Positions 17,853 through 26,716 of a DNA stretch of 64,000 nt are shown here, one piece after another. Numbering within the stretch: position 1 is the stretch's first letter; the number at the start of each line of letters is the position of its first letter. This stretch comes from Chitinophagaceae bacterium UBA4411 (GTDB lineage: Bacteria > Bacteroidota > Bacteroidia > Chitinophagales > Chitinophagaceae). Both the position numbers and the translations under genes were made by a program. The stretch covers positions 186,001 through 250,000 of the forward strand of contig DGQP01000016.1 of the NCBI GenBank assembly GCA_002400415.1, in the 5' to 3' direction. Under the pieces are notes generated by a model, which saw only the letters and a list, made by a program, of their open reading frames with translations, was not told where the DNA came from and did not search any database.

Positions 17853-18515
17853 TTATATCTTCAGATAGTTCATCAGGTTGTCATAATTGCTGCGTAATTC
17901 ATTGACATATAGCTCCTCGCCAAAGTAGTATTTGACGGTATAATCGTACCGCTGAAACGTAGCCACAATATCTGAAACCTCGGGTTTGTTTATTCGTATA
18001 GTTACCTGCATCAGGCCCGTTTCAGGGTCATTGGAAGTATTCAGCTGGGTTATTTGCGCATCATTCGTTTCCACTAATTTACTGATCTCATTGAAAGAAT
18101 ACTGGTTGCTTTCCATTTCCAGCACAATCAGGCCGCCCGGCTCATTGAGGCTCATGAATTCAGAAGCATGCTTTAAAAGATCAGAATATGCTATCGTAGC
18201 TATCAGTTCATTTTCAGTGTTAACCACCGGCACTATGCTCAATCCATTCTCTGCAGCCAGTTGCACAGCTTTTAAAAAATGTTCATCTTCTTTTACTGAA
18301 GTTGTGGCAAATGATTGTTGCAGTGTGTTCAATTGTGAATTATCATTTTCAGCCTGGAGCAGGTCATCTTCACTGATGATACCTATATATTTATCTCCTT
18401 CCACAATAGGCAGATGCGCCACATGATTATCATTCATGAGTTGCAGCGCCTGGTACACCTTATCCTCAGGATGCAGGCAGGGTAATGTTTGAGATGGTAA
18501 TTCCCTGGTTAACAT
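17853..18515 (-). CDS. CBS domain-containing protein
   Basis: The protein of about 220 residues has two CBS motifs at the N-terminal side: CLHPEDKVYQALQLMNDNHVAHLPIV with GIISEDDLL, then TSVKEDEHFLKAVQLAAENGLSIVPVV with IATIAYSDLL. A C-terminal ACT-like half follows (LIVLEMESNQYSFNEISKLVETNDAQI). CBS pairs usually bind adenine nucleotides, so a regulatory sensor role is plausible; the target is unknown. The ATG at 18515 looks better than the in-frame GTG at 18545, which lies just 5 bases after the previous stop. Its neighbours are envelope genes and nadK. Confidence 0.88.
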   Translation of the reverse strand: MLTRELPSQTLPCLHPEDKVYQALQLMNDNHVAHLPIVEGDKYIGIISEDDLLQAENDNSQLNTLQQSFATTSVKEDEHFLKAVQLAAENGLSIVPVVNTENELIATIAYSDLLKHASEFMSLNEPGGLIVLEMESNQYSFNEISKLVETNDAQITQLNTSNDPETGLMQVTIRINKPEVSDIVATFQRYDYTVKYYFGEELYVNELRSNYDNLMNYLKI

Positions 18516-18550
18516 GGATAGCGGCTTTGTTTTTCCTAAGACCACAACGA

Positions 18551-19327
18551 TTAGCCAACTGTTGCAGGCTCATTGAGCTTTTTCAAAAATTTGTGAAGTA
18601 TCGCATTGAATTCGTCCGGTACTTCCATCATCGGCGCATGACCGCATTTATCAATAAAATGAAGCTCACTGTTCGGGATCAGCTTATTGAATTCACGGGC
18701 TACAAACGGCGGGGTGATCGTATCATTATTTCCCCATACCAATAACGTGGGCTGTTTAATTTGATTGAGTTCCTCGCCCAAATTATTCCGGATAGCACTT
18801 TTAGCCAGGGCAATGATCTTAATGGCTTTCAGGCGATTGTTGGTAATGCTATATACTTCATCAACAAGCTCCTTCGTGGCTGTATTGGGATCATAAAAAG
18901 TCAGTTCAGTCTTTTTCTTAATATATTCATAATCTCCCCGTTTCGGATAACTATCCCCCATACCATTTTCAAAAAGCCCGGAACTGCCGGTAAGGATAAG
19001 TGATTTGATTCTTTCAGGGTGCTTCAATGTATGGACCAGCGCCACATGCCCGCCTAAAGAATTACCCATCAGGTGAACTTTATCAAGGTCTCTTATATCC
19101 AGGAATTTATGAACAAATTTGGCCAATCCGCCAACAGATGTATGTAATATATCCATCTCCAGTAACGGGAGCATCGGTACTATTACTTTATTATGCTGCT
19201 TAAAGTACTCAATAAGGCTTCTGAAATTGCTCAGCGCTCCAAACAGGCCATGCAAAAGCACCAACGGTTCCCCGTTGCCTTCCTCAATAAACCTGAACTT
19301 ATCCTGTTGTTTAATCTCGTATTCCAT
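18551..19327 (-). CDS. Alpha/beta-fold hydrolase
   Basis: The 258-residue hydrolase has the oxyanion segment LLHGLFGALSNF, nucleophile Ser at about 90 (MGNSLGGHVAL), acid Asp in WGNNDTITPP and His at about 230 (KCGHAPMMEVP). It has no signal peptide and is cytoplasmic. The family includes C-C bond hydrolases and esterases, and I cannot name a substrate. It is co-directional with and 35 bases upstream of the CBS protein gene. Confidence 0.9.
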   Translation of the reverse strand: MEYEIKQQDKFRFIEEGNGEPLVLLHGLFGALSNFRSLIEYFKQHNKVIVPMLPLLEMDILHTSVGGLAKFVHKFLDIRDLDKVHLMGNSLGGHVALVHTLKHPERIKSLILTGSSGLFENGMGDSYPKRGDYEYIKKKTELTFYDPNTATKELVDEVYSITNNRLKAIKIIALAKSAIRNNLGEELNQIKQPTLLVWGNNDTITPPFVAREFNKLIPNSELHFIDKCGHAPMMEVPDEFNAILHKFLKKLNEPATVG

Positions 19328-19557
19328 GGGCAGTCAATTCTGTTCGTACAATCCCCAAATTCAGGGACTAAAATAATCGTTTTGGCGCAAAAATGCTCAG
19401 TTTGCTTATAATAAGGATGAGGTTGCCGCAAATATAGGCGCAACAGGCTTGTTTTAAAAAGTTGTTTTGCTTTTGCAGGTTTTTTCTAACCCCTTTCTTT
19501 CTGTAAAATCCGCATGGCCTGGTCAGAGTTCAGGATCTGTTCAAATACGTGACAGGG

Positions 19558-20100
19558 TTAGCGGGCAGGAATATCTTCCGAAGCGGCTCCAAAGAAGTTT
19601 TTCAGTTCTGTAAACATATCTTTAAAAACAGGGAGAATACGGCCAAAACCATCAATAACTTTTGGACCCCATGGCTGGATATATGAATAGGTTACCGATT
19701 GCTGTATCGTTTCATCCTGTATTAACTTTATCTGATTTGCATAAAAAAGTAAAACACTGAAGACAATGGTATAAATAGCTATATACAGCAGGATACCTCC
19801 CAGTTTATTTAACCAGCCCAGCATCGCCACTTCTACTGTACTTTCAATAGCATTGGCCCCCCATCGTATAAGCAATACCACAACCAGGAAGACAAGAATA
19901 AATGAAATGACAGGAAGCCACTGATCGGAAATATTTACCGCCGCCCCGATATAACCGGCTGCAACAGCAGATAATTTGATGGCCGCTGCCAAGCCAACAA
20001 CTATTGCAACAAAAGAGAATATACCGATGATCAATCCCCGCCGGTAGCCCCTGATAACAGCAATGATAATAACAATAGTAAAAACGATATCAAGGATCAT
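19558..20100 (-). CDS. CvpA family membrane protein
   Basis: The 180-residue inner-membrane protein has four hydrophobic segments and the CvpA hallmark at the N-terminus, MILDIVFTIVIIIAVIRGYRRGLIIGIFSF. CvpA relatives are linked to colicin V export and envelope homeostasis in enterobacteria; the biochemical role is unsettled. It is the last of a co-directional group with yqeY-like and gldC. A span of 230 bases without a gene separates it from the hydrolase at 19327. Confidence 0.88.
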   Translation of the reverse strand: MILDIVFTIVIIIAVIRGYRRGLIIGIFSFVAIVVGLAAAIKLSAVAAGYIGAAVNISDQWLPVISFILVFLVVVLLIRWGANAIESTVEVAMLGWLNKLGGILLYIAIYTIVFSVLLFYANQIKLIQDETIQQSVTYSYIQPWGPKVIDGFGRILPVFKDMFTELKNFFGAASEDIPAR

Positions 20101-20167
20101 AAGACAAGATGATGATTAATTTCTTAACGCAATATCATCAGGAAAATTTCTGAGCTGATTGTTTATT

Positions 20168-20620
20168 CTACTTGTTTAACAACTCCTTTACCAGCGCTGA
20201 AATAGTCTTACCATCTGCCTTTCCGGCCAGTTGCCTGGTAGCAACACCCATCACTTTACCCAGGTCAGCCGGAGAGGAGGCGCCCGTTGCAGCTATGATA
20301 GTTGCCAGTTCTGCTTTAATTTCTTCGGCAGATAATTGTTTTGGCAAAAACTTTTCGATTACAGCGATTTCCTCCTGTTCTTTTTTTGCCAGGTCGGCCC
20401 TGTTTTGCTGCTGGAAGATTTCTAATGAATCTTTACGCTGCTTCACCAGCTTCTGCAATAGTTTTATTTCATCATCTTCCTTTAATTCGCCAGCGGCACC
20501 TTCCGAGGTTTTTGCTAACAGGATCGCTGCTTTTACTGCACGAAGGCTTCTCAATGCAGCTTCGTCCTTTGCCAGCATAGCTGCTTTTAACTCTGTCATT
20601 ATCTTTTGTTCGAGGCTCAT
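20168..20620 (-). CDS. GatB/YqeY domain-containing protein
   Basis: The 150-residue YqeY-type protein begins MSLEQKIMTELKAAMLAKDEAALRSLRAVKAAILLAK. It contains the C-terminal helical domain related to the tail of GatB (AEEIKAELATIIAATGASSPADLGKVMG...). It may associate with tRNA-dependent amidotransferase or translation, but its function is unproven. It lies 20 bases downstream of gldC. Confidence 0.93.
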   Translation of the reverse strand: MSLEQKIMTELKAAMLAKDEAALRSLRAVKAAILLAKTSEGAAGELKEDDEIKLLQKLVKQRKDSLEIFQQQNRADLAKKEQEEIAVIEKFLPKQLSAEEIKAELATIIAATGASSPADLGKVMGVATRQLAGKADGKTISALVKELLNK

Positions 20621-20640
20621 AGTATCTTTTTTTATATTTC

Positions 20641-20988
20641 TTATGCTTTGTTTTCTTTTATTTGTTTTTCCCGGCAGGTATGATAAAATTCTTTCGCAAA
20701 ATTTTTCATATTCTCCACTGCCTCCTGATGGTTGGTAGCCCTTCCATAAGTATCTGCCATCGTCATCATTGTCTGGTAAAAGAAATCAGCCATCTCATCC
20801 ACCATCATATCTTTTGTCCACAGATCAATGCGTAAAGCTGTTTTTTCCGCACTGTCCCAAAATGACAACATAAATGCTTTTGCTTTTTGAGCATTTTCCA
20901 CAGTAGTGTCTGATGCAGACCATTCAATGGATTCAGGCAGCCGGTTCTCATCCATACCCACCCCAATGGTGATTGTTGATTTACTCAT
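20641..20988 (-). CDS. gldC: Gliding motility protein GldC
   Basis: The 115-residue protein matches GldC across its length: ITIGVGMDENRLPESIEWSA, then AKAFMLSFWDSAEKTALRIDLWTKDMMVDEMADFFYQTMMTMADTYGRAT. GldC is a small accessory gliding protein whose exact role is not settled. gldB is not adjacent. The minus strand has an exact TACCTTTG -7 element at 21009-21016, 20 bases before the ATG. Together with the T9SS cargo gene at 22430 it indicates a gliding/T9SS-type cell. Confidence 0.92.
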   Translation of the reverse strand: MSKSTITIGVGMDENRLPESIEWSASDTTVENAQKAKAFMLSFWDSAEKTALRIDLWTKDMMVDEMADFFYQTMMTMADTYGRATNHQEAVENMKNFAKEFYHTCREKQIKENKA

Positions 20989-21008
20989 ATTAAAATATTA
21001 AAAGAAGG

Positions 21009-21016
21009 CAAAGGTA
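21009..21016 (-). promoter_or_regulatory. -7 element of gldC
   Basis: The minus strand reads TACCTTTG, an exact TAnnTTTG match 20 bases before the gldC ATG. Confidence 0.5.
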
Positions 21017-21023
21017 AATGAAA

Positions 21024-22148
21024 TCAGCCGACAGCTTTCAATATGGATTGCCACAACAGGTCTGCTGTCTTTGTCCATGTATATTCCTTTTCTGCCAGTT
21101 TTCCTTTTTCAATAAGATCAGCTCTTAACTCTTCGTCTTTGTAGAGTAACAGCATTTGATCCGCTATCGAATGATAATTGGCCGGATCGGCATATAAAGC
21201 AGCATCTTTTGCTATTTCCTGCATAGAAGAACCGGAAGAGGTGATCACGGGTACCCCACAGCGCATCGCTTCTAATACGGGCACCCCAAAACCTTCCCAC
21301 AAAGAAGGATATACCATTACATAAGCCGATGCGGTCAGTTTCACTAACTCCTCCTCCGGCAAATAACCTGTCAACAGCACATCATCCCTGTATTTGTATG
21401 ACTTCAATGCGTCAATAAATGAGTTATATTTCCAGGCCAGCCTTCCTGCCAGCACCAGCTTCAGGCTGCTTTTTTGCTTTTTCTTAAAAACAGAAAAAGC
21501 TTTTAGCAGGTTCATAAGGTTTTTTCGCGGATGGATGGCACCGGTATATAAAAAATATTCTTTACCGCCGGTATACTTTTCTTTGACCTGTTCTTTTACT
21601 TCCCGGCTAACCGGCTGAAAAATTTCCTTAGCTGCACTGTATACCACATTTATTTTATCCCTGCTGACCGGGTACCGGGCAAGGATATCGTTTCTTGAAA
21701 AGAGGGAAACCGTAGCCACCGACTTTGCCTTTTCTAAAAACTTTGGTGTATACCTTTTAAAGAATAACAAATGAGATCTTTTAATAAAGGCAGGGTAATG
21801 TAAAAAAGAAAGATCATGCAGTACCAGGCACTGCGGGACTTTTGTTGATAAAGAGCAGAAGCCATCGCAGGAAACGAAAACATCGGCTTTATGTTTTCTT
21901 AGAGCAGCCGGTATTTTTATATCATACCACAATTTCCATAATACGGGGTGACGGGCGGGCGGGCCAGTAACCACTGCTTTCACATTGTCAGCAAAGATGA
22001 ACCGCTGGTTATAGGGGCGGTCAAAAATAAAAACAAACTCATGTTGCGGGTGATCAGCAACAATTTTCCGGATGGCCTCGTATAAAAAATAACCATATCC
22101 TTCCAGATAGTCATCCAGCAGAAACCTTGTATTGACCGCAATTTTCAT
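21024..22148 (-). CDS. Glycosyltransferase, GT4 (family 1) type
   Basis: The 374-residue retaining glycosyltransferase has a GT-B fold. The N-terminal half contains MKIAVNTRFLLDDYLEGYGYFLYEAI. The C-terminal nucleotide-sugar half has YTGAIHPRKNLMNLLKAF, LTGYLPEEELVKL and the E-x7-E signature WEGFGVPVLEAMRCGVPVI. Its role would be in surface polysaccharide or lipid glycan synthesis; donor and acceptor are unknown. I use the ATG at 22148 instead of one 4 codons upstream. A TAAATTTG box at 22158-22165 on the same strand lies 9 bases before that ATG. Confidence 0.93.
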   Translation of the reverse strand: MKIAVNTRFLLDDYLEGYGYFLYEAIRKIVADHPQHEFVFIFDRPYNQRFIFADNVKAVVTGPPARHPVLWKLWYDIKIPAALRKHKADVFVSCDGFCSLSTKVPQCLVLHDLSFLHYPAFIKRSHLLFFKRYTPKFLEKAKSVATVSLFSRNDILARYPVSRDKINVVYSAAKEIFQPVSREVKEQVKEKYTGGKEYFLYTGAIHPRKNLMNLLKAFSVFKKKQKSSLKLVLAGRLAWKYNSFIDALKSYKYRDDVLLTGYLPEEELVKLTASAYVMVYPSLWEGFGVPVLEAMRCGVPVITSSGSSMQEIAKDAALYADPANYHSIADQMLLLYKDEELRADLIEKGKLAEKEYTWTKTADLLWQSILKAVG

Positions 22149-22429
22149 GATTGGATGCAAATTTACCGGCTGATTGTGAATTTCCTTAGTAAAAAACCGG
22201 CAAAGAGGCCGCTTAATAAACCAGTACAGAGGTATTTTATCTTTTTATTCTACTATTAAAACATATAAAATTTACCTGTTTCAGCGTGTTGGAATTTACA
22301 GGAATAATCACTGTGGATATTCATTAAATACCGGTTTTAAAATAGGGCAGTTATACAATTGCTGACCAATGGCTGCTGAACTATTTTTATCCTTCAAACC
22401 GGTACCCGTGTGAAACCAAAACATACCCT

Positions 22430-23635
22430 ATGAAACATACCTATACAAAATTTCTCACATCTTTTTTTCTGCTTATCACTTTGTTACTGCTGAATCATCA
22501 TTCTTCCAATGCACAATGCCCGGTGGGTTATCCGCCCGGCTCAACTGCATTCGACACGACTATTAAATTTCCAACCGGGGTTACTTCTATTCCGGTGAAA
22601 TTCCCTCAATTTAATCCACAGGATGGAATGGTAACCTGCGTAAGACTTTGTGTTACCATAACGGGGATTATTGATACCCTGGCCATGCAAAACTATGCAG
22701 CATCCCCCCAGACAGCAACTTTCAACTACATAAGAAATGACCAGATCACAGGTCCCGGCATATCAACTCCTTTATCCAACAGTGCCAGTCTTTCATACGG
22801 CCCTCCGGGTAATATTCTGACTGCATATGATGGTATTCCGGGCGCCGGTACTGATTTCTATTCTATGGCAGATGACACGATTCTAAATGAAGTGCTTTGC
22901 CGCACTATCAGCGATTCAGCAACCATCATCCAGTTTTATGGCACCGACAGCGTTACCTATAATTATGATATCAGTGTGTCAACCAGCGCCTCCATATCGG
23001 GTGGCAGCAGCAGTACGCTTGTGTTAACCTCGGCACTGGTGAATTTTCATTTTGAATATTGCACCTGCCCCGGCTATCTTTTACCACTGAACATTTACCG
23101 CTTTTCAGTCAATAAAGCAGATGATAAAAAAGCAGAATTGAAATGGGTGGGATATGATAACAATCAAAATGGTGCAGGCTATCATTACGAAGTACAAATG
23201 AGCCGGGATGGTTTCAATTTTAGCCCTGTAGCCAGCATAGAAAGAAATACAAACGGGAGCAGCGAATATGCATACTTCTATAATATGCCTTCAACCGGCC
23301 GTTATTTCTTCCGCATCAGGCAGGTTGGTGAGGATGGGCGCTCGTATTTTACAGATATTAAATATGTAGATGCAGGAAATAACACCCCGGTCAAATTTAA
23401 TATCTATCCAAACCCTTCCACGGGTATTGTTGGTATCAAATTTGATAATATTACACCCGGAAAATATGTAGTTCTTATAAACAACGCACTGGGTCAGACT
23501 GTTGTTGATAAAGAAATTGAAGTGGCAGGTAATTCATATCAACAGGTTGCAACGTTACATAAGGGTTTCTACTGGGTTAGACTGACGAATGTAACGAGCC
23601 AATTGTCCAGTGTCAATCAACTTTTCATTAAATGA
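22430..23635 (+). CDS. T9SS type A sorting domain protein with choice-of-anchor E-like domain
   Basis: The 401-residue secreted protein has a signal peptide (about 1-29, ending SNAQ). An N-terminal beta domain follows (about 30-215), rich in Thr/Ser and resembling the choice-of-anchor E group, then a fibronectin-like segment (KAELKWVGYDNNQNGAGYHYEVQMS). The C-terminal type IX sorting domain (about 322-401) contains IYPNPSTGIVGIKF, GKYVVLINNALGQTV and the final KGFYWVRL. It should be exported through T9SS and anchored or released at the cell surface. It is isolated, with its own terminator. Confidence 0.88.
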   Translation: MKHTYTKFLTSFFLLITLLLLNHHSSNAQCPVGYPPGSTAFDTTIKFPTGVTSIPVKFPQFNPQDGMVTCVRLCVTITGIIDTLAMQNYAASPQTATFNYIRNDQITGPGISTPLSNSASLSYGPPGNILTAYDGIPGAGTDFYSMADDTILNEVLCRTISDSATIIQFYGTDSVTYNYDISVSTSASISGGSSSTLVLTSALVNFHFEYCTCPGYLLPLNIYRFSVNKADDKKAELKWVGYDNNQNGAGYHYEVQMSRDGFNFSPVASIERNTNGSSEYAYFYNMPSTGRYFFRIRQVGEDGRSYFTDIKYVDAGNNTPVKFNIYPNPSTGIVGIKFDNITPGKYVVLINNALGQTVVDKEIEVAGNSYQQVATLHKGFYWVRLTNVTSQLSSVNQLFIK

Positions 23636-23665
23636 CCTCTTAGGTGGAAGAGGATGGTGGCTTGT

Positions 23666-23697
23666 AAAAGGGGCCTTGGTTCGGGGCCCCTTTCTTT
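23666..23697 (+). terminator. Rho-independent terminator after the T9SS protein
   Basis: A 9-base-pair stem (23667-23675 with 23685-23693) surrounds a 9-base loop, followed by TTTCTTTT. Confidence 0.82.
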
Positions 23698-23754
23698 TAA
23701 CCTCGCTTCCCCTAATATATTTTCTTGATTTCCCAATATTTTGAAAGACTTTGA

Positions 23755-23781
23755 CCGGAGCTCCGCCCTGCGGACCTCCGG
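23755..23781 (+). repeat. GC-rich palindromic unit
   Basis: CCGGAG-C-TCCG pairs with CGGA-C-CTCCGG around the loop CCCTG, giving an 11-position stem with one C-C mismatch. T-rich sequence follows. It may be a second terminator or a dispersed palindrome. Its CTGCGG core recurs at 49815-49829 and 51649-51669. Confidence 0.5.
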
Positions 23782-23833
23782 TTTCTTTCTTACGCCTGCA
23801 TTTCATACATTTGTCGCTGACCAATTTATTCAC

Positions 23834-24520
23834 ATGGAATATAATACCACCAGGAATCACCTCACTATGAGAGAATATGGCCGGCATGTTCAGAAAATGA
23901 TCGAACATGTGCTGACCATTGAAGACCCGGAAAGACGTCAGCGCCAGGCTTACGCCGTTATTGAACTGATGGGGTTTTTAAACCCTCACCTGAAAAATGT
24001 AGAAGACTTCCGGCACAAACTATGGGATCATCTTTTCCTCATCGCAGATTTTAAGTTAGACGTTAAATCTCCCTACCCGATCCCAACCCGGGAAACACTC
24101 AAGGCAAAACCGGCCCCGCTTCCTTATCCTAAACGGCACCCGAAATTCTCGCACCTGGGCAAAAATCTGGAAGTGGTTATCAATAAAGCATTGAAAGAAG
24201 AAAACCCGGAGAAAAAATTAGGGTTCGCCAATGCTGTCGCTTATTACATGAAACTGGCCTATAATAACTGGCATAAAGAGATTGTACATGATGACGCTAT
24301 TCAAAGCGAACTCAGCAGTATTACCAATGGCCAGCTTACATTTACAAACACACCATTTGTAAAAGCCTTCCGGCCACAACAGGAGAACAGGGACCGCGGC
24401 GGGTATGGTAAACAGAGAGGAAAATTCCAGCAGCGTGGCGGTGGTAATGGTGGCGGCCAGCGCCGCAACGACGGCCGGGATAACCGCGGTGGCGGCAATT
24501 TTAAGAAGAAGAGATATTAA
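23834..24520 (+). CDS. DUF4290 domain-containing protein with RGG-rich tail
   Basis: The 228-residue protein has the DUF4290 body at about 1-180 (MEYNTTRNHLTMREYGRHVQKMIEH, KLGFANAVAYYMKLAYNNWHKE). A low-complexity tail of about 45 residues follows, rich in Arg, Gly, Asn and Gln (RGGYGKQRGKFQQRGGG), like RNA-binding RGG boxes. The function is unknown. I place the start at the ATG at 23834, where family similarity begins; a longer frame from 23741 crosses the palindrome at 23755-23781. It is followed by a terminator and then murA. Confidence 0.85.
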   Translation: MEYNTTRNHLTMREYGRHVQKMIEHVLTIEDPERRQRQAYAVIELMGFLNPHLKNVEDFRHKLWDHLFLIADFKLDVKSPYPIPTRETLKAKPAPLPYPKRHPKFSHLGKNLEVVINKALKEENPEKKLGFANAVAYYMKLAYNNWHKEIVHDDAIQSELSSITNGQLTFTNTPFVKAFRPQQENRDRGGYGKQRGKFQQRGGGNGGGQRRNDGRDNRGGGNFKKKRY

Positions 24521-24545
24521 ACCATTAGTTAAGAATTTTTATATG

Positions 24546-24590
24546 AAAAGGTTGACAGGTAATTCTGTTCAACCTTTTTCCTTTTATTCA
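24546..24590 (+). terminator. Rho-independent terminator after the DUF4290 gene
   Basis: A 10-base-pair stem (24546-24555 with 24569-24578) with an inner CAG/CTG extension is followed by a T-rich tract from 24575. Confidence 0.78.
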
Positions 24591-24667
24591 CCAGTCTGTC
24601 CCTGTAAAAATTTACCTTGCATGTATCAATTCCGGTATAGAAACACATTAATCAATCCATTTAAAAG

Positions 24668-25978
24668 ATGTATTCCTTTGAAGTAAAAGGCGGCAAAAAA
24701 CTACAAGGTGAGATCATTCCGCAAGGTGCAAAAAATGAAGCCCTGCAGATCATCAGCGCCGTGCTACTTACACCTGAAAAAATTACTATTACTAATATTC
24801 CTGATATACTTGATGTCAACCTGCTGATAGAATTACTGGGTGACATGGAAGTGAAGATCGAATGGCCACAGCGGGATACCTGCATTTTCCAGGCAGATAA
24901 CGTAAACATTGATTACCTGCACAGTGAAACCTATAAAAAGAAAAGCGGGAGATTGCGTGGTTCAGTGATGCTGGCGGGCCCGATGTTGTCGAGATTCCGG
25001 AAAGCATTTATACCGAAACCCGGTGGCGATAAAATTGGAAGAAGAAGGTTAGATACCCACATCATTGGATTTGAAAAATTAGGCGCTTCATTTAATTATC
25101 ATGCCGAAGATGGGTTCTTTCACCTGGAAGCTCCGAACCTGAAAGGAACCCACCTGTTGTTAGATGAGCCTTCGGTGACCGGCACTGCCAATATTATAAT
25201 GGCAGCTGCCATGGCCAATGGCAGCACTGCTATTTATAACGCTGCCTGCGAACCCTATATCCAGCAGCTATGCAAAATGCTGAACCGGATGGGTGCAAAG
25301 ATCAGTGGCATTGGAAGTAATCTGCTGACTATTGAAGGCGTGAGTTACCTCGGCGGTACCGAACACCGCATGTTGCCTGATATGATCGAAGTAGGCTCAT
25401 TCATTGGTCTTGCCGCCATGACGCAAAGTGATATCACCATTAAAAATGCAGGCATTGAACACCTGGGCATTATTCCCGAAAAATTCCGGCAACTGGGAAT
25501 CAAAATGAATTTTATTGGTGATGATATTCATATCCCTTCCCAGGAAATATATGAAATACAAACATTCCTGGATGGTTCGGTACTTACGATCTATGACCAC
25601 CCCTGGCCGGGATTTACACCCGATCTCCTGAGCATTGTTTTGGTAACAGCAATACAAGCCCGGGGATCTGTGCTTATCCACCAGAAAATGTTTGAAAGCC
25701 GCTTGTTCTTTGTCGATAAACTGATTGATATGGGGGCAAGAATTGTACTCTGCGATCCGCACCGGGCTGTCGTGATCGGTTTAGAAAGAGAACAGGCACT
25801 CCGGGGTATCACCATGAGTTCCCCGGATATCCGTGCCGGCGTCTCGTTATTGATCGCCGCACTCAGCGCAGAAGGGAAGAGCATTATTCAGAATATTGAA
25901 CAAATAGATCGAGGCTACCAGGATATTGACGGGCGATTAAAAAAATTAGGGGCTGATATAAAAAGAACAGAAGGATAA
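24668..25978 (+). CDS. murA: UDP-N-acetylglucosamine 1-carboxyvinyltransferase
   Basis: MurA transfers enolpyruvate from PEP to UDP-GlcNAc, the first committed step of peptidoglycan synthesis in the cytoplasm. The 436-residue length and motifs (GAKNEALQIISAVLL, RLRGSVMLAGPMLSRF) fit. The active-site loop reads PGGDKIGRRRLDTH, so the residue equivalent to E. coli Cys115 is Asp (about 121). From established work, that substitution keeps activity and makes MurA insensitive to fosfomycin. The downstream HAD gene overlaps its stop codon by one base, so the two are translationally coupled. Confidence 0.95.
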   Translation: MYSFEVKGGKKLQGEIIPQGAKNEALQIISAVLLTPEKITITNIPDILDVNLLIELLGDMEVKIEWPQRDTCIFQADNVNIDYLHSETYKKKSGRLRGSVMLAGPMLSRFRKAFIPKPGGDKIGRRRLDTHIIGFEKLGASFNYHAEDGFFHLEAPNLKGTHLLLDEPSVTGTANIIMAAAMANGSTAIYNAACEPYIQQLCKMLNRMGAKISGIGSNLLTIEGVSYLGGTEHRMLPDMIEVGSFIGLAAMTQSDITIKNAGIEHLGIIPEKFRQLGIKMNFIGDDIHIPSQEIYEIQTFLDGSVLTIYDHPWPGFTPDLLSIVLVTAIQARGSVLIHQKMFESRLFFVDKLIDMGARIVLCDPHRAVVIGLEREQALRGITMSSPDIRAGVSLLIAALSAEGKSIIQNIEQIDRGYQDIDGRLKKLGADIKRTEG

Positions 25979-26664
25979 TGGACATTAAAGTAATAGCATT
26001 TGATGCCGATGATACATTATGGGTAAATGAACCTTATTTCCAGGAAACAGAAAAAAAATTCTGCACCCTGCTGGAGGATTATTTGCCCCAGCATACAACC
26101 GCCAAAGAATTATTTAAAACCGAGATTGCCAACCTTGCTTTATATGGATATGGCATCAAGGGTTTTATGCTGAGCATGGTCGAAACTGCTTTACGCATCG
26201 GAGGCAGGAATATCAACCCGGAAATCATTGAAAAAGCAATCGGGTATGGCAAAGAACTGCTGGAAAAACCCATTGAATTACTAGATGGTGTAGAGGATGT
26301 TTTAAAAGCACTAAAAGATAAATACCGGTTAGTAGTGGCTACAAAAGGGGACCTGCTGGACCAGGAACGGAAATTAAAAAAATCCGGGCTCGAGCATTAT
26401 TTTCATCATATTGAGATCATGAGTGAAAAACACGAGAACGATTACCTGAAACTGATCAAACATCTTGACATAGATGCCAGCCAGTTCATCATGATCGGTA
26501 ACTCCCTTAAATCAGATATTCTGCCTGTGCTGGCTATTGGTGGTTATGCCTGTCATATTCCATATCATACCACCTGGGCACATGAGCACATAGAGCACAC
26601 TATCGAACATCCCCGTTTTTCCAAACTGGAAAAAATAGCAGACATCCTTTTACACTTAAAATAA
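25978..26664 (+). CDS. HAD family hydrolase
   Basis: The 228-residue haloacid-dehalogenase-type phosphatase shows motif I as AFDADDTLW (nucleophile Asp at about 9, acid Asp at 11), motif II as VATKGDLLDQ, and motif III/IV as the Lys in SEKHEN and MIGNSLKSDILPVLAIGG. It is likely a phosphomonoesterase on a small metabolite. It is coupled to murA by a 1-base stop/start overlap, but no peptidoglycan role is proven. Confidence 0.9.
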   Translation: MDIKVIAFDADDTLWVNEPYFQETEKKFCTLLEDYLPQHTTAKELFKTEIANLALYGYGIKGFMLSMVETALRIGGRNINPEIIEKAIGYGKELLEKPIELLDGVEDVLKALKDKYRLVVATKGDLLDQERKLKKSGLEHYFHHIEIMSEKHENDYLKLIKHLDIDASQFIMIGNSLKSDILPVLAIGGYACHIPYHTTWAHEHIEHTIEHPRFSKLEKIADILLHLK

Positions 26665-26716
26665 GTACACTGCCGGGCAATTATTAAACGTTGCTGTTTT
26701 CTTCTTTTCTTTGCAC

